A stretch of 64,000 bases of DNA from Bacillus renqingensis (GTDB lineage: Bacteria; Bacillota; Bacilli; Bacillales; Cytobacillaceae). This document shows positions 33,516-43,253 of the stretch, piece by piece. The first letter of the stretch is position 1. Every line of letters begins with the position of its first letter. Under the pieces are notes generated by a model, which had not been told where the DNA came from, ran no database searches, and saw nothing but the letters and a program-made list of their open reading frames with translations. The position numbers were made by a program, and so were the translations under genes. The stretch is from the NCBI RefSeq assembly GCF_016464375.1, contig NZ_JADDIU010000002.1, positions 248,001 to 312,000 of the forward strand, read 5' to 3'.

Positions 33516-36065
33516 ATGAGCAAATTGAATACAATTTACCCTCAAGCTATTGAGCACACAAAAATAAAAGTGTACCAGGATATGGATCATTATTTGGAAA
33601 CGAAGGCCGCACTGCCTTCATTTACACAATACCTGAAAGACCGCCGCCATTACCTTGAACAAATATGGGTGAATGTTTGGTTAAATAAATCCACGAATGA
33701 TGTCCCGAAAAAGGAGAAAAAGCAATTTTTAAGTGACAAAGGGTTTGAGGTCGAAGGAGTCGACCGCAAATTGATTAATAAGCTGTTTCGTGATGAAATG
33801 AGACTGTATCAGCCGTTTGATACGCTTACCTGGATAATCGAAAGCTTTGATGGGCAGGAAGAAAAATGGGAAGATCGTTACGAACAAGCGAAACAGAATT
33901 ACATAAAAAGGCTGCAAGAGCAACGGCGGGAGGAAACGAAGGGCAAACTGGAGGAAGAAATTGATAAAGCAGCAAATATCCTGATAGAGGAACACTATCA
34001 ACTACTCTATTTGTATACCCGCTATTTTGTGGCGAAACAATTAGCTGCCGACTTTGAAAATAATGTAAAGTTCAAATCTGTAGATCTTTTTGCCCTGGAA
34101 GAAGAGCTAGAAGAGGAAGGTTCCTTTAATCCTTTTGCCTATAAAACAGTTGCCGGTTTTTTTGATGAACTGACCGGAGACATCCAAAAGACACTTGGCT
34201 GGGGACGAAGTTATTTTGAATATGAAACGTATTTTTATGTGTATGAAGGGTTAATATCGGATTACCTGTCGGAATTAATTCCAGAGAGGGTGTTTCAGAA
34301 CCTTTCCATCCATTTTAAAAATGAATTTTTTCAAGTGTTTCAAGAGCAGTTGTCGGTTTCTTTTGTCAAGGGGAGTATTGCCGATTTACTGTATGATATA
34401 GTGGGGATCTTTCTTGAGGATATTCAGGAGGAATACGTTGCTGATTTACTTAAGCTTGCGAAGCTTCCGTTTGACGAAGCCGTCCACCGCGAGATTTTAG
34501 AAAAGGACCGCAAAGAGCGTGAAAGACGGTATGCCGAAGAACAAGCAGAGATTCAGCGCAAAAGAGAAGAAGAAAAACGGATAATGCAGGATATTTTCGG
34601 TGAGGAGTATGATCCTTCATCAAAACGAAATGTCCGCTATGTCCTTCATATTGGGGATACAAACACAGGTAAAACACATCATGCCCTCGAAAAAATGAAA
34701 GAGAAGGATAGCGGTTTGTATTTAGCCCCATTAAGGCTGTTAGCACTTGAGGTATATGATAAATTGAATGCTGAAGGGACTCCTTGTTCATTGAAAACAG
34801 GCGAGGAAGAAAAGATAGTCCCGAATGCCAGTCATATCTCCTGTACAGTGGAGATGTTCCATGAGAAGGAATATTATCAAGTAGTGGTGATTGATGAAGC
34901 ACAGATGATTACTGACAAAGACCGCGGCTTTTCCTGGTATAAGGCGATTACCAAGGCCAATGGCGAGGAAGTGCATATCATCGGGAGCCGGAATTCGAAG
35001 GACATGCTGCTAGAGCTTTTGGGAAATGCCGAGATTGACGTCCATGAATATAGCCGCGATACGCCTCTTGAGGTAGAATCCAAGAAATTTGATATCAGAC
35101 ATATCAAAAAAGGCGATGCCTTAATTTGTTTTTCAAGACGGCGTGTTCTCGAAATGGCATCACGGCTGCAAAATGATGGTCATTCAGCCAGTATGATCTA
35201 CGGCAGCATGCCGCCGGAGACAAGGAAAAAGCAAATCCGGCTGTTTAATGAAGGAAAAACAAAAGTAATTGTTGCAACAGATGCAATTGGCATGGGTTTA
35301 AATCTGCCGATCCGCCGGATTGTGTTTTTAGAAAATGAGAAATTTGACGGGACGAGAAGGCGGCTGTTAACTTCTCAAGAAGTGAAGCAAATTGCTGGAC
35401 GTGCGGGCCGTAAAGGTATCTATGATGTTGGCAAGGTTGCCTTTACAAATGATATTAAAAAAATGCGGCATCTGCTGATGCAGGAGGACCATCCTGTTCA
35501 AACGTTTGCTATCGCTCCGACCAACTCGGTGTTTGAACGGTTCCAGCGTTATTATCATGACTTAGGAACTTTTTTTGACTTATGGGAGAAGTTTAAAAGC
35601 CCAAAAGGAACGAAGAAGGCTTCCTTGTCAGAAGAACGTTCACTCTATGAAAGAATAGCCGGAACGGAAATCGAAGCAAGGCTGTCATTAATGGATTTAT
35701 ACGGCTTTTTGCACCTGCCTTTTTCCAAAAACGAAGGAGTATTAACACAGCAATGGGAAGAGACAATGTACGCAATCATTCAGGCTGAAGAACTCCCGGA
35801 ACCCCCGGTAAAAGAAGGAAGTCTAGAGGAATTAGAGTTGAGTTATAAAGCAATCGGGCTTCACTTGTTATTTTTATACCGGTTAGGAGAAAGGACAGAG
35901 GCGGTCTATTGGGAACGCCTGCGCGAGGAAGTCAGCGATAAAGTCCAGGAACGGCTGAAAACAGAGATCAAAAGGTTTGTCAAAAGGTGTAAAAGCTGTG
36001 GTAAAAAGCTTCCTTGGGATCATCCGTACCCCATCTGTGACGCCTGCTACCGACATAGGTTTTAA
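33516..36065 (+). CDS. Suv3-like superfamily 2 helicase with zinc ribbon
   Basis: 849 aa. The N-terminal ~340 residues are charged and unique. Helicase core: motif I LHIGDTNTGKTHHAL (~residues 375-390), LAPLRLLALEVYDKL (Ia), VVIDEAQMI (DEAQ, ~460), a motif III-like IIGSRNS, and motif VI VKQIAGRAGRKG (~624). The core resembles mitochondrial Suv3 RNA helicases. The C-terminus is a four-cysteine zinc ribbon (CKSCGKKL...ICDACY). ATG at 33516 behind GGAGG. A LexA-type box covers its promoter, so DNA-damage induction is likely, although Suv3 relatives act on RNA or RNA-DNA hybrids. Confidence 0.85.
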   Translation: MSKLNTIYPQAIEHTKIKVYQDMDHYLETKAALPSFTQYLKDRRHYLEQIWVNVWLNKSTNDVPKKEKKQFLSDKGFEVEGVDRKLINKLFRDEMRLYQPFDTLTWIIESFDGQEEKWEDRYEQAKQNYIKRLQEQRREETKGKLEEEIDKAANILIEEHYQLLYLYTRYFVAKQLAADFENNVKFKSVDLFALEEELEEEGSFNPFAYKTVAGFFDELTGDIQKTLGWGRSYFEYETYFYVYEGLISDYLSELIPERVFQNLSIHFKNEFFQVFQEQLSVSFVKGSIADLLYDIVGIFLEDIQEEYVADLLKLAKLPFDEAVHREILEKDRKERERRYAEEQAEIQRKREEEKRIMQDIFGEEYDPSSKRNVRYVLHIGDTNTGKTHHALEKMKEKDSGLYLAPLRLLALEVYDKLNAEGTPCSLKTGEEEKIVPNASHISCTVEMFHEKEYYQVVVIDEAQMITDKDRGFSWYKAITKANGEEVHIIGSRNSKDMLLELLGNAEIDVHEYSRDTPLEVESKKFDIRHIKKGDALICFSRRRVLEMASRLQNDGHSASMIYGSMPPETRKKQIRLFNEGKTKVIVATDAIGMGLNLPIRRIVFLENEKFDGTRRRLLTSQEVKQIAGRAGRKGIYDVGKVAFTNDIKKMRHLLMQEDHPVQTFAIAPTNSVFERFQRYYHDLGTFFDLWEKFKSPKGTKKASLSEERSLYERIAGTEIEARLSLMDLYGFLHLPFSKNEGVLTQQWEETMYAIIQAEELPEPPVKEGSLEELELSYKAIGLHLLFLYRLGERTEAVYWERLREEVSDKVQERLKTEIKRFVKRCKSCGKKLPWDHPYPICDACYRHRF

Positions 36066-36257
36066 CAAAATGGCTATGAGGATGAATAGGAGTTTTAATG
36101 GGACTTAAACATAGGGTCCTTTTAATATTTTAAAATAAGTCTGTGATTACAATCCTAAGGATGGAATTTTTAAAAGGAATTACATGATTTTTTAATTAAA
36201 AAGAACAAAAAGGAAAAGACTATTACCCTGTACAAATTATAAAATAGGGTGATATTC

Positions 36258-37415
36258 TTGAAAGATTGCGATCAAATACAAATGGAATTTTATGAAAGTA
36301 CGAATAAAGGTGCTGCCACCTTACCTGTTCCTTTTTCCGAGTGGGAGAAAAAGGCAAAAGAAAAATTGGCAGCCGGCCCTTTTGGATATGTTTATGGAGC
36401 TGCTGGTGCTTGTGACACGATGAAAGTAAATGAGGCTGCTTTTAAACAATATCGTATCCGTCCAAGGGTTTGTCGGAACATTTCCAAGCGGGACATGGAA
36501 ATTTCTCTATTTGGCAACAAATATCCAGTTCCTTTTTTATTCGCACCAATTGGAGTGAATTCAATTGTTCATTCTGATGGGGAAGTTGCCCCTGCAAAAG
36601 CGGCAGCCTCACTAGGAATTCCCTATATTTTAAGCAATGTTTCGACAACCCCGATGGAAAAGATTGCAGAAGTCATGGGGAAATCCCCCAGATGGTTTCA
36701 ACTTTATCCGCCAAAGGATAAAGAGTTGACGAAAAGCTTTCTGAAAAGAGCTGAAAAAGCAGGCTTTACTGCCATTGTGGTGACCATTGACTCAACACTT
36801 TTAGGATGGAGGGAAACAGACCTGAAAAACTCCTTCCTGCCATTTTTAACTGGTCAAGGAATGGGGAATTACTTTAGCGATCCTGTTTTCCTTTCAATGC
36901 TTGACGACCCCCCGGAGAAAGATTTAGAAACTGCATGTAAAAAAGCCTTAGCTGAGGGAAACAATACTTGTTTTTCTTGGAAGGATCTTGAGTTTATTAA
37001 AAGCGAAACGAAATTGCCTGTGTTATTAAAAGGCCTTACCCATCCAGATGATGCCATTTTAGCAGTTGAAAGTGGAGCCGATGGCATTATAGTTTCAAAC
37101 CATGGCGGGCGGCAATTGGATGGGGCGATTGCTACGTTAGAAGCCCTTCCCTCTGTTTGTGAAGCAGTGGAACATAAGGTTCCAGTACTGATGGATAGCG
37201 GTATACGGCGGGGGGCAGATATCATCAAGGCATTAGCGTTAGGGGCGTCAGCTGTATTAATTGGCAGACCGTATATCTATGGTCTTGCGGTGGCAGGAGA
37301 AATAGGGGTAAAGACAGTAATGGAAAATCTTATAGCAGAAACAGAATTGCAAATGGCCATATGTGGAAGAAAATCGATAGCGGAAATAGAACCATCACTT
37401 GTTATTAAAATTTAA
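36258..37415 (+). CDS. FMN-dependent alpha-hydroxy-acid oxidase (lactate oxidase/monooxygenase-like)
   Basis: 385 aa from the TTG at 36258 (AGGGTG six bases upstream). FMN_dh TIM barrel: APIGVNSIVHSDGEVAPAKAAA, RWFQLYPP, VTIDSTLLGWRETDL, and the active-site SNHGGRQLDGAIATLE (catalytic His, substrate-binding Arg) followed by MDSGIRRGADIIKALALGASAVLIGRPY. Oxidises an L-2-hydroxy acid such as lactate. The insertion KNSFLPFLTGQGMGNYFSDPVF is the type seen in lactate 2-monooxygenase. Followed by two hairpins. Confidence 0.85.
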   Translation: MKDCDQIQMEFYESTNKGAATLPVPFSEWEKKAKEKLAAGPFGYVYGAAGACDTMKVNEAAFKQYRIRPRVCRNISKRDMEISLFGNKYPVPFLFAPIGVNSIVHSDGEVAPAKAAASLGIPYILSNVSTTPMEKIAEVMGKSPRWFQLYPPKDKELTKSFLKRAEKAGFTAIVVTIDSTLLGWRETDLKNSFLPFLTGQGMGNYFSDPVFLSMLDDPPEKDLETACKKALAEGNNTCFSWKDLEFIKSETKLPVLLKGLTHPDDAILAVESGADGIIVSNHGGRQLDGAIATLEALPSVCEAVEHKVPVLMDSGIRRGADIIKALALGASAVLIGRPYIYGLAVAGEIGVKTVMENLIAETELQMAICGRKSIAEIEPSLVIKI

Positions 37416-37427
37416 TAAGTTGAACAT

Positions 37428-37497
37428 TAGGGGTATTGGCGCTCGAAGCGGATCCGATTGACCCGCGGCTATAGGCAAATATCCGATGATACCCCTA
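37428..37497. repeat. 70-bp palindromic, GC-rich element
   Basis: Closed by TAGGGGTAT/ATACCCCTA with TGG/CCGA continuing inward. The interior carries CGGATCCG and CCCGCGG. GC content is well above the flanks. No T-run on either strand, so it is not a simple terminator. May be a dispersed repeat or a stable RNA stem. Confidence 0.45.
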
Positions 37498-37501
37498 CAA
37501 A

Positions 37502-37533
37502 AACACGTTGAAAAATCAATCAGCGTGTTCTTT
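37502..37533 (+). terminator. Terminator after the hydroxy-acid oxidase gene
   Basis: AACACG-TTGA, loop, TCAA-TCAG-CGTGTT, then CTTTG. Short T-run. Confidence 0.5.
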
Positions 37534-37603
37534 GTATTCTTCCTATTGGCTAAAAGTATATTAAAACCATTTGCCCATATGATGTAAAAAGGAGAGTGAT
37601 AGG

Positions 37604-38872
37604 ATGGCAATTCATGTGGTTCGCTCTGGAGAAAGCTTATGGAAGATTTCTACAATGTATGGTGTTTCCATCCAAACGATTATAGCAATCAATGGATTGT
37701 CTTCATCTGGTGCTCTTGTTCCTGGTCTTGCTCTATATCTTCCCGATAATACGCTGCCAATCCGAACTTATAAAATAAAAGCGGGTGATGTTATTTGGAG
37801 ATTGGCACAACAGTTCAACACCAACCCTTCCACAATCATCCAAGCAAATCCCGGCATGAATCCATACCGGCTTACAGTTGGACAAAACATCGCGATTCCA
37901 TCCCCGGTAAAACTAGCCATTAGAACGCTGGGGTTTATAATCCCGTCAACCATCAGCACCAATATTGCCACACTCCATGCTCTTGCGAATCAATTAACCT
38001 ATCTGGCAGTAGTTGCCTATTCAATTACAGTCGAAGGCTGGGCCTTTAATCTTGCAGATGACAGCGCCATTGTTTCAAGAAGCAAGCAATTGAATATGAC
38101 GCCATTATTAGTCGTACAAAACATGACGCAGGGTGATTTTAGTGCGGAGCTTATAGGGAGAGTACTTGCAAATCCAGCCTATCGGAAAAACTTAACCGAT
38201 AGTCTTGTGAATTTAGCGAGGCAGCGGGGATTCGGCGGTGTCAGTATTGATTTCGAATTTATTCCACCAGAGAGACGTCAAGATTTTATTTTATTTTTAA
38301 CAGAGTTAAAAAAGGCCTTAGGAAATCTTATTCTGCATGTGAACCTTCCTGCAAAAACGAAGGATCTTCCAACCAATCGGATTATCGGTGCTTACGACTA
38401 TGCAGCAATTGCAAAAATAGCTGATATCGTCGTTGTTATGACAATGGATTATGGGTATGCTGGAGGTCCTCCTGATCCGGTTTCACCGACTAACTGGATG
38501 GAACAAGTCATTCAATATTCGCTTAGCCAAATTCCTCATGCTAAAATGCAAATTGCTATTCCACTTTATGGGCATGATAAGATGGTTCTGACAAACAAAA
38601 CGACGGTATTATCGGTCCTGCTTGCTCAAAACCAGGCTATTTCCAAATGGGCATCAATCCAATTCGATAATGCCTCTAAAGCACCGTGGTATCGCTATTG
38701 GCAGGGGGGAACAGAGCATGTCGTCTGGTTTGAGGATATTCGTAGTTATATAGAAATGTATAAATTGGTCGATCTTTATCAGCTTGCCGGAACTAGCTAT
38801 TGGCAATTAAGTTTTTCTGCACCGCAAAATTGGGCATACTTAAGAAATAATATATTGGTTAGGAAGCGATAA
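37604..38872 (+). CDS. Spore germination-type glycosidase with two LysM domains and GH18 domain (YaaH/SleL-like)
   Basis: 422 aa. LysM 1 (residues 2-46, HVVRSGESLWKISTMYGV) and LysM 2 (52-98, YKIKAGDVIWRLAQQFN). Then a GH18 domain with FGGVSIDFEFIPPE, where the catalytic Glu of the family is kept but the first Asp of the usual DxxDxDxE is Gly. This matches the SleL/YaaH/YdhD group of cortical fragment lytic N-acetylglucosaminidases. Targeted to spore cortex peptidoglycan by LysM, no signal peptide. ATG behind AAGGAGAGTG. Confidence 0.85.
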   Translation: MAIHVVRSGESLWKISTMYGVSIQTIIAINGLSSSGALVPGLALYLPDNTLPIRTYKIKAGDVIWRLAQQFNTNPSTIIQANPGMNPYRLTVGQNIAIPSPVKLAIRTLGFIIPSTISTNIATLHALANQLTYLAVVAYSITVEGWAFNLADDSAIVSRSKQLNMTPLLVVQNMTQGDFSAELIGRVLANPAYRKNLTDSLVNLARQRGFGGVSIDFEFIPPERRQDFILFLTELKKALGNLILHVNLPAKTKDLPTNRIIGAYDYAAIAKIADIVVVMTMDYGYAGGPPDPVSPTNWMEQVIQYSLSQIPHAKMQIAIPLYGHDKMVLTNKTTVLSVLLAQNQAISKWASIQFDNASKAPWYRYWQGGTEHVVWFEDIRSYIEMYKLVDLYQLAGTSYWQLSFSAPQNWAYLRNNILVRKR

Positions 38873-38928
38873 GTCACTTGCTTTATGTGGTGGATCGGCT
38901 TTTATTGGAAAGGAAGTTGGTTTGAGAA

Positions 38929-40407
38929 TTGTTAAACAGCTGTAAATATTTGACGATTGTATTATTCATCATGCTGTCTTCTTTGATTCCTTATGCTAAG
39001 GCTCCAACAGTTAAGGCGAAAGATACTGGGGGAACATGGATTCAGCAGCTTGATTATTTAGTGAATAATCAACCAGAATTGCAAGGTGCGATTGCTGGAA
39101 TTAGTGTCCGGTCTGCAGCGGATGGAAAAATCTTATATGAGCATCAAGGAAATGTTCGCTTGCGCCCCGCCTCTAACATGAAACTGTTAACAGCGGCGGC
39201 TGCCTTGAATGTCCTGGGTGAGGTTTATACGTTTCCTACAGAGGTGTATTCTGATGGACCGGTAGAGAAGAAAACAGTCGATGGTCATCTCTATCTAAAA
39301 GGAAAAGGCGACCCTACATTATTGAAGACCGACTTTGACAAACTGGCTATGGAGATAAAGAAACAGGGAATAAACAAGATTAAAGGGGACTTGGTCGGCG
39401 ATGATTCATGGTATGATGACATCCGCTATTCTGTAGACTTGCCCTGGAGTGATGAAACTACTTATTATGGAGCCCAGATTTCAGCCTTAACCGCTTCCCC
39501 GACAACCGATTTTGACGCCGGTGCCGTGAAGGTGGGGATAAAGCCGGTTGATCGTAAAGGGGAGCGTCCAGCTGTGAAAATAACCCCAGAAACCGACTAT
39601 ATCAAGGTGATTAATCGTGCCGTAACCGTCGGACAAGATGGTAAAAGGAAAATCTCGATTGAACGAGTCCACGGTAAAAACACGATTATTATTAACGGAA
39701 CCATCCCCATTCACACAAAGGGAGTTACTGAATGGATTTCCATTTGGAACCCAACCAGGTATGCGCTGACTCTGTTTAAACAGGCTTTAGAAGATAAAGG
39801 CATCGAAGTAATGGGAAAGATAAAAAAAGGTATGGTGCCTGACACCGCAAAGATGATTGATAGTCATTATTCGATGCCTCTGTCAGAGCTGCTTGTTCCG
39901 TTTATGAAATTAAGTAATAATACACATGGAGAAATGCTGACTAAGGAAATAGGGAAAGTCGTTGAAGGGGAAGGCTCTTGGAATAAAGGATTAACTGTAT
40001 TGAAATCCGAGCTGAACAAATTTGGTGTAGACACAAATACAATGATTTTACGGGATGGGTCAGGGATTTCCCATGTTTCCAGCATTCAAGCGAATCAAAT
40101 TTCCCAGCTGCTCTTTGCAGTCCAGAAGGAAAAGTGGTTTCCTGCTTACCTTAATTCGTTACCGGTTGCCGGTGCCTCGGATAAGATGACTGGCGGATCA
40201 CTGCGACACCGGATGAAAACCGAGGATCTTCAGGGAAAGGTAAAGGCAAAGACCGGAACCCTTTCTACGGTTAGTTCATTATCGGGATATGTAGATGCAA
40301 AAAGTGGACAAAGATTGATTTTTTCCATTCTGTTAAATAATTTGCTGGATGAAGAGAAAGGGAAACATGTCGAGGATAAAATAGTCACGATTATCGCAAA
40401 TCAGTAA
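38929..40407 (+). CDS. dacC: D-alanyl-D-alanine carboxypeptidase/endopeptidase, PBP4a type
   Basis: 492 aa from a TTG; there is a stop two codons upstream, so no earlier start exists. N-terminal signal peptide (LTIVLFIMLSSLIPYAKAP). Peptidase S13 domain with the three penicillin-binding motifs: SNMK (in RPASNMKLL), SNN (in KLSNNTHGEM) and KTG (in KAKTGTLSTVSS). Length and order match B. subtilis PBP4a (491 aa). Trims peptide stems of peptidoglycan outside the cell. Confidence 0.9.
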   Translation: MLNSCKYLTIVLFIMLSSLIPYAKAPTVKAKDTGGTWIQQLDYLVNNQPELQGAIAGISVRSAADGKILYEHQGNVRLRPASNMKLLTAAAALNVLGEVYTFPTEVYSDGPVEKKTVDGHLYLKGKGDPTLLKTDFDKLAMEIKKQGINKIKGDLVGDDSWYDDIRYSVDLPWSDETTYYGAQISALTASPTTDFDAGAVKVGIKPVDRKGERPAVKITPETDYIKVINRAVTVGQDGKRKISIERVHGKNTIIINGTIPIHTKGVTEWISIWNPTRYALTLFKQALEDKGIEVMGKIKKGMVPDTAKMIDSHYSMPLSELLVPFMKLSNNTHGEMLTKEIGKVVEGEGSWNKGLTVLKSELNKFGVDTNTMILRDGSGISHVSSIQANQISQLLFAVQKEKWFPAYLNSLPVAGASDKMTGGSLRHRMKTEDLQGKVKAKTGTLSTVSSLSGYVDAKSGQRLIFSILLNNLLDEEKGKHVEDKIVTIIANQ

Positions 40408-40479
40408 CTGGATAATAAGTTTTCATTTTCCTCTCAAACAAATGGTTATATAATAAAGAGGATAAAATATACAGACATT

Positions 40480-40504
40480 AGCGGCAGGTTGGGTTTCTGT
40501 CGCT
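40480..40504 (+). promoter_or_regulatory. Hairpin in the glcE leader
   Basis: AGCGGCAG, 9-base loop, CTGTCGCT (one G-U pair), followed by TTCTT. Lies ~55 bases upstream of glcE and could be an attenuator or the end of an upstream transcript; the T-run is short. Confidence 0.35.
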
Positions 40505-40560
40505 TTCTTAGAAGCAACATAGTCTGAAAATTTAAAAGGTTACGACGGGGAGGTAAGAAA

Positions 40561-41886
40561 ATGGTTGCAACGGAACCAATCGCAAATTTAACTGCAATTA
40601 TTGCAGAAGAACAGTTGGAGGCTGGCGGTTTTAACGATCATTTGCTAGGGAACAATGGCCGGATTACAGTTTTTCCTAAAACAGAACAAGAAATCGCTTC
40701 CATTCTTAAGTATGCCAATGAGCATGAAATGAAAGTAAACATTATGGGAGGGGGAACCAAAAGAGGCTTTGGGGGAATCGAAGAATCAGCTGATATTCTG
40801 TTAGTATTGGAAAAATATAAAGGCGTGATCGAGCATTCACCAGGGGATATGATGGTAACGGTAAAAGCCGGTACAACTTTCCAGGAACTTCAAAATTTTT
40901 TAGCAGAAGATGAGCAAAAAATCCCGCTTGACCCGCCGTTACCAGAGGCTTCCACAATTGGCGGGGTGATTGCTGCAAATGATTTCGGCCCGAAACGGCT
41001 TGGTTACGGCTCCGCACGTGATATGGTAATCGGGCTGCGAATCGTTTATCCGGACGGCACCATTATCCGTTCCGGCGGCAAAACGGTGAAGAATGTTGCC
41101 GGTTATGATATGAACAAATTGTTTATTGGCTCAATGGGGACACTCGGAGTCATCACAGACATTACTATCAAACTGCGCCCCATCCCAAAATATGAAAGTG
41201 TCATTTTATTATCCTTCCAAGATGGAAACCTCCAGGACATACACACATTTATTATTCACCTTTTAGATTCAGTCATGGAACCAACGGCCTTAGAGCTGTT
41301 AAATCCCGCTTTGGCGAAAAAATTAACCGGAAAGTCCGCCTTTACGATCGCTATTAGCTTCGAGGATGTCGAAAGTTCAGTCCGTTATCAAGTCGATTAT
41401 GTGAAACAAAATATAGTTCACAGTGCAAATAGTTCTATATTGGAACAAAGCGATGCCCGCAACTTTTGGGATGCCTTTGCAAACATTCCACCAAATGGAC
41501 ATAAAGCCGATTCCGGGAACGAAACAAAAGCCGCTTTAAAAATTGGTGTAAAAAACGTAGATGTCTTGCAGATAGTCAAGGAAAGCCAGCTGCTTGAAGA
41601 TTCCCATCACCTAAAGGTAGAGGCCCATGGTGGCCTCGGAACGGGTTTATGCAAAGTCCATTTAGCTGGGGCAAGTGATGACGTGGTTTCAGCTATCCAA
41701 TCTTTACGAACCATTACCGAAAATATAGGCGGTTACGCGGTTGTTACGCATCTGCCATTGGAATTGCGCCAGAAAATAGAAGTATGGGGCGAAAAACCAG
41801 CTCATTTTTTCTTATTAGACGGTATTAAAGCGAAGGTCGATCCAAAAAGAATCCTAAATAACGGCCGTTTTGTGGGAGGGATTTAA
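40561..41886 (+). CDS. glcE: Glycolate oxidase FAD-binding subunit GlcE-like
   Basis: 441 aa, FAD_binding_4 family. KVNIMGGGTKRGFGG and STIGGVIAANDFGPKRLGYGSARDMVIGLRIVYPDGTII are the FAD-binding signature, with GKTVKNVAGYDMNKLFIGSMGTLGVIT. Shorter and more divergent in the C-terminal half than GlcD, as usual for GlcE. First gene of the glcE-glcF-glcD operon; the next ATG overlaps its stop codon. Oxidises glycolate or a related 2-hydroxy acid at the membrane. Confidence 0.88.
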   Translation: MVATEPIANLTAIIAEEQLEAGGFNDHLLGNNGRITVFPKTEQEIASILKYANEHEMKVNIMGGGTKRGFGGIEESADILLVLEKYKGVIEHSPGDMMVTVKAGTTFQELQNFLAEDEQKIPLDPPLPEASTIGGVIAANDFGPKRLGYGSARDMVIGLRIVYPDGTIIRSGGKTVKNVAGYDMNKLFIGSMGTLGVITDITIKLRPIPKYESVILLSFQDGNLQDIHTFIIHLLDSVMEPTALELLNPALAKKLTGKSAFTIAISFEDVESSVRYQVDYVKQNIVHSANSSILEQSDARNFWDAFANIPPNGHKADSGNETKAALKIGVKNVDVLQIVKESQLLEDSHHLKVEAHGGLGTGLCKVHLAGASDDVVSAIQSLRTITENIGGYAVVTHLPLELRQKIEVWGEKPAHFFLLDGIKAKVDPKRILNNGRFVGGI

Positions 41887-43253
41887 TGATGAGTATAGCA
41901 AATACCGAACAAAAACCAGCCTGCACAACAGGTGGCTTAGGCAATTATTTGTGGAGTGACCCGCCGAAGGAAAATAAGTGGGCGGATTGTGTCCACTGTG
42001 GTTTATGCTTGGAGGCCTGTCCTACATACGAACAATTGGGCCAGGAGCAGCATTCGCCGCGCGGCCGCGTTCATCTGATTAAATCGGTGGCAGAAGGAAA
42101 TCTGTTCGTTAATGAAGCATTTGCTGACCCGGTGTTCCAGTGCCTTGACTGCCGTGCCTGTACAACCGCTTGCCCGGCCAGTGTTGATGTGGGTGGATTA
42201 ATTGAAGAGGCCCGCGGACAGGTCAGACAGGCAATGGCCTTAAAGGGCTGGAAGGCGATGACGAGTAAATTTTTCTTAGAAACCTTATTTCCCCATCATG
42301 ACCGGCTGCATGCCGCCGGCAGCCTGCTGAAATTTTACCAAAAGAGCGGGATGCAGAAATTAGTCCGTAAAACAGGCTTAATTAACATCATGCCAGAGCA
42401 TTTAGTTGAAATGGAATCTATCATGCCGGAAATAAAAACACCAGTAAGGAAAAAATACAAACAGGAACAGGTTATTAAGGCAAAGGGTGTGACCAAGCGG
42501 CAAGTGTCGATTTTATCAGGCTGCATTATGGATGTTATGTTCAGTGATATCAATGAGGCGACGATTAACGTATTGACGCGGAATGGAAATGACGTGACGA
42601 TCCCGAAAAACCAAACCTGCTGTGGTGCTCTCCATGTTCATGCTGGTGACCGTGAGATGGGACGGAAGCTGGCGAAGCAAAATATTGAAGCGTTTAAAGA
42701 TTCCGAGAAGGTCATCGTCAATGCTGCCGGCTGTGGCTGCATGCTGAAAGAATACCCGGAATTGTTCCATGATGATCCTGAATGGCAGGAAAAAGCAAAG
42801 GAATTTTCCGCAAAGGTGGAGGATATATCGAAGTTTCTCTATGATACCGGCTATGCGCCCCCTAAAGCCGAATTAAATACGCGTATCACCTATCACGATG
42901 CCTGCCACCTTGCCCATGGTCAGGGAATTCGTGAAGAACCGCGCGACCTCCTGCTTCATATTCCGGGGGTGGAGATGGTTCATATGCCAAATGCCGACCG
43001 CTGCTGCGGCAGTGCTGGAATCTATAACCTGACCAATCCGGAGATGGCGGGTGCTATTTTAGAAAGCAAGATGGCCAATGTTCCTGAGGATGTCGAAATG
43101 ATTTCCATGGGAAATCCAGGCTGTATGCTGCAGATGGCAGTTGGTGTGCAAAAATACGGCAGGAATCAGAGAATTGTTCATACGGTGCAGCTGTTGGACT
43201 GGGCTTATCAAAAGGAAGAGGAACAAGGGAGTGGCCAAGATGGGGAAAAATAA
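41886..43253 (+). CDS. glcF: Glycolate oxidase iron-sulfur subunit GlcF
   Basis: 455 aa. Two 4Fe-4S motifs near the N-terminus (CVHCGLCLEACPTYEQ and CLDCRACTTACPASVDVG). Two C-terminal cysteine-rich CCG domains (CCGALHVHAGD and DRCCGSAGIYN). Carries electrons from the FAD subunits to the quinone pool. Start ATG overlaps the glcE stop; the glcD start lies 14 bases inside its 3' end, so all three are coupled. Confidence 0.93.
   Translation: MMSIANTEQKPACTTGGLGNYLWSDPPKENKWADCVHCGLCLEACPTYEQLGQEQHSPRGRVHLIKSVAEGNLFVNEAFADPVFQCLDCRACTTACPASVDVGGLIEEARGQVRQAMALKGWKAMTSKFFLETLFPHHDRLHAAGSLLKFYQKSGMQKLVRKTGLINIMPEHLVEMESIMPEIKTPVRKKYKQEQVIKAKGVTKRQVSILSGCIMDVMFSDINEATINVLTRNGNDVTIPKNQTCCGALHVHAGDREMGRKLAKQNIEAFKDSEKVIVNAAGCGCMLKEYPELFHDDPEWQEKAKEFSAKVEDISKFLYDTGYAPPKAELNTRITYHDACHLAHGQGIREEPRDLLLHIPGVEMVHMPNADRCCGSAGIYNLTNPEMAGAILESKMANVPEDVEMISMGNPGCMLQMAVGVQKYGRNQRIVHTVQLLDWAYQKEEEQGSGQDGEK

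Noticed and set aside
36101..36125. Terminator after the helicase gene (GGAC...GTCC TTTT)
   Set aside because: The stem is only four base pairs; too weak to report as a feature.
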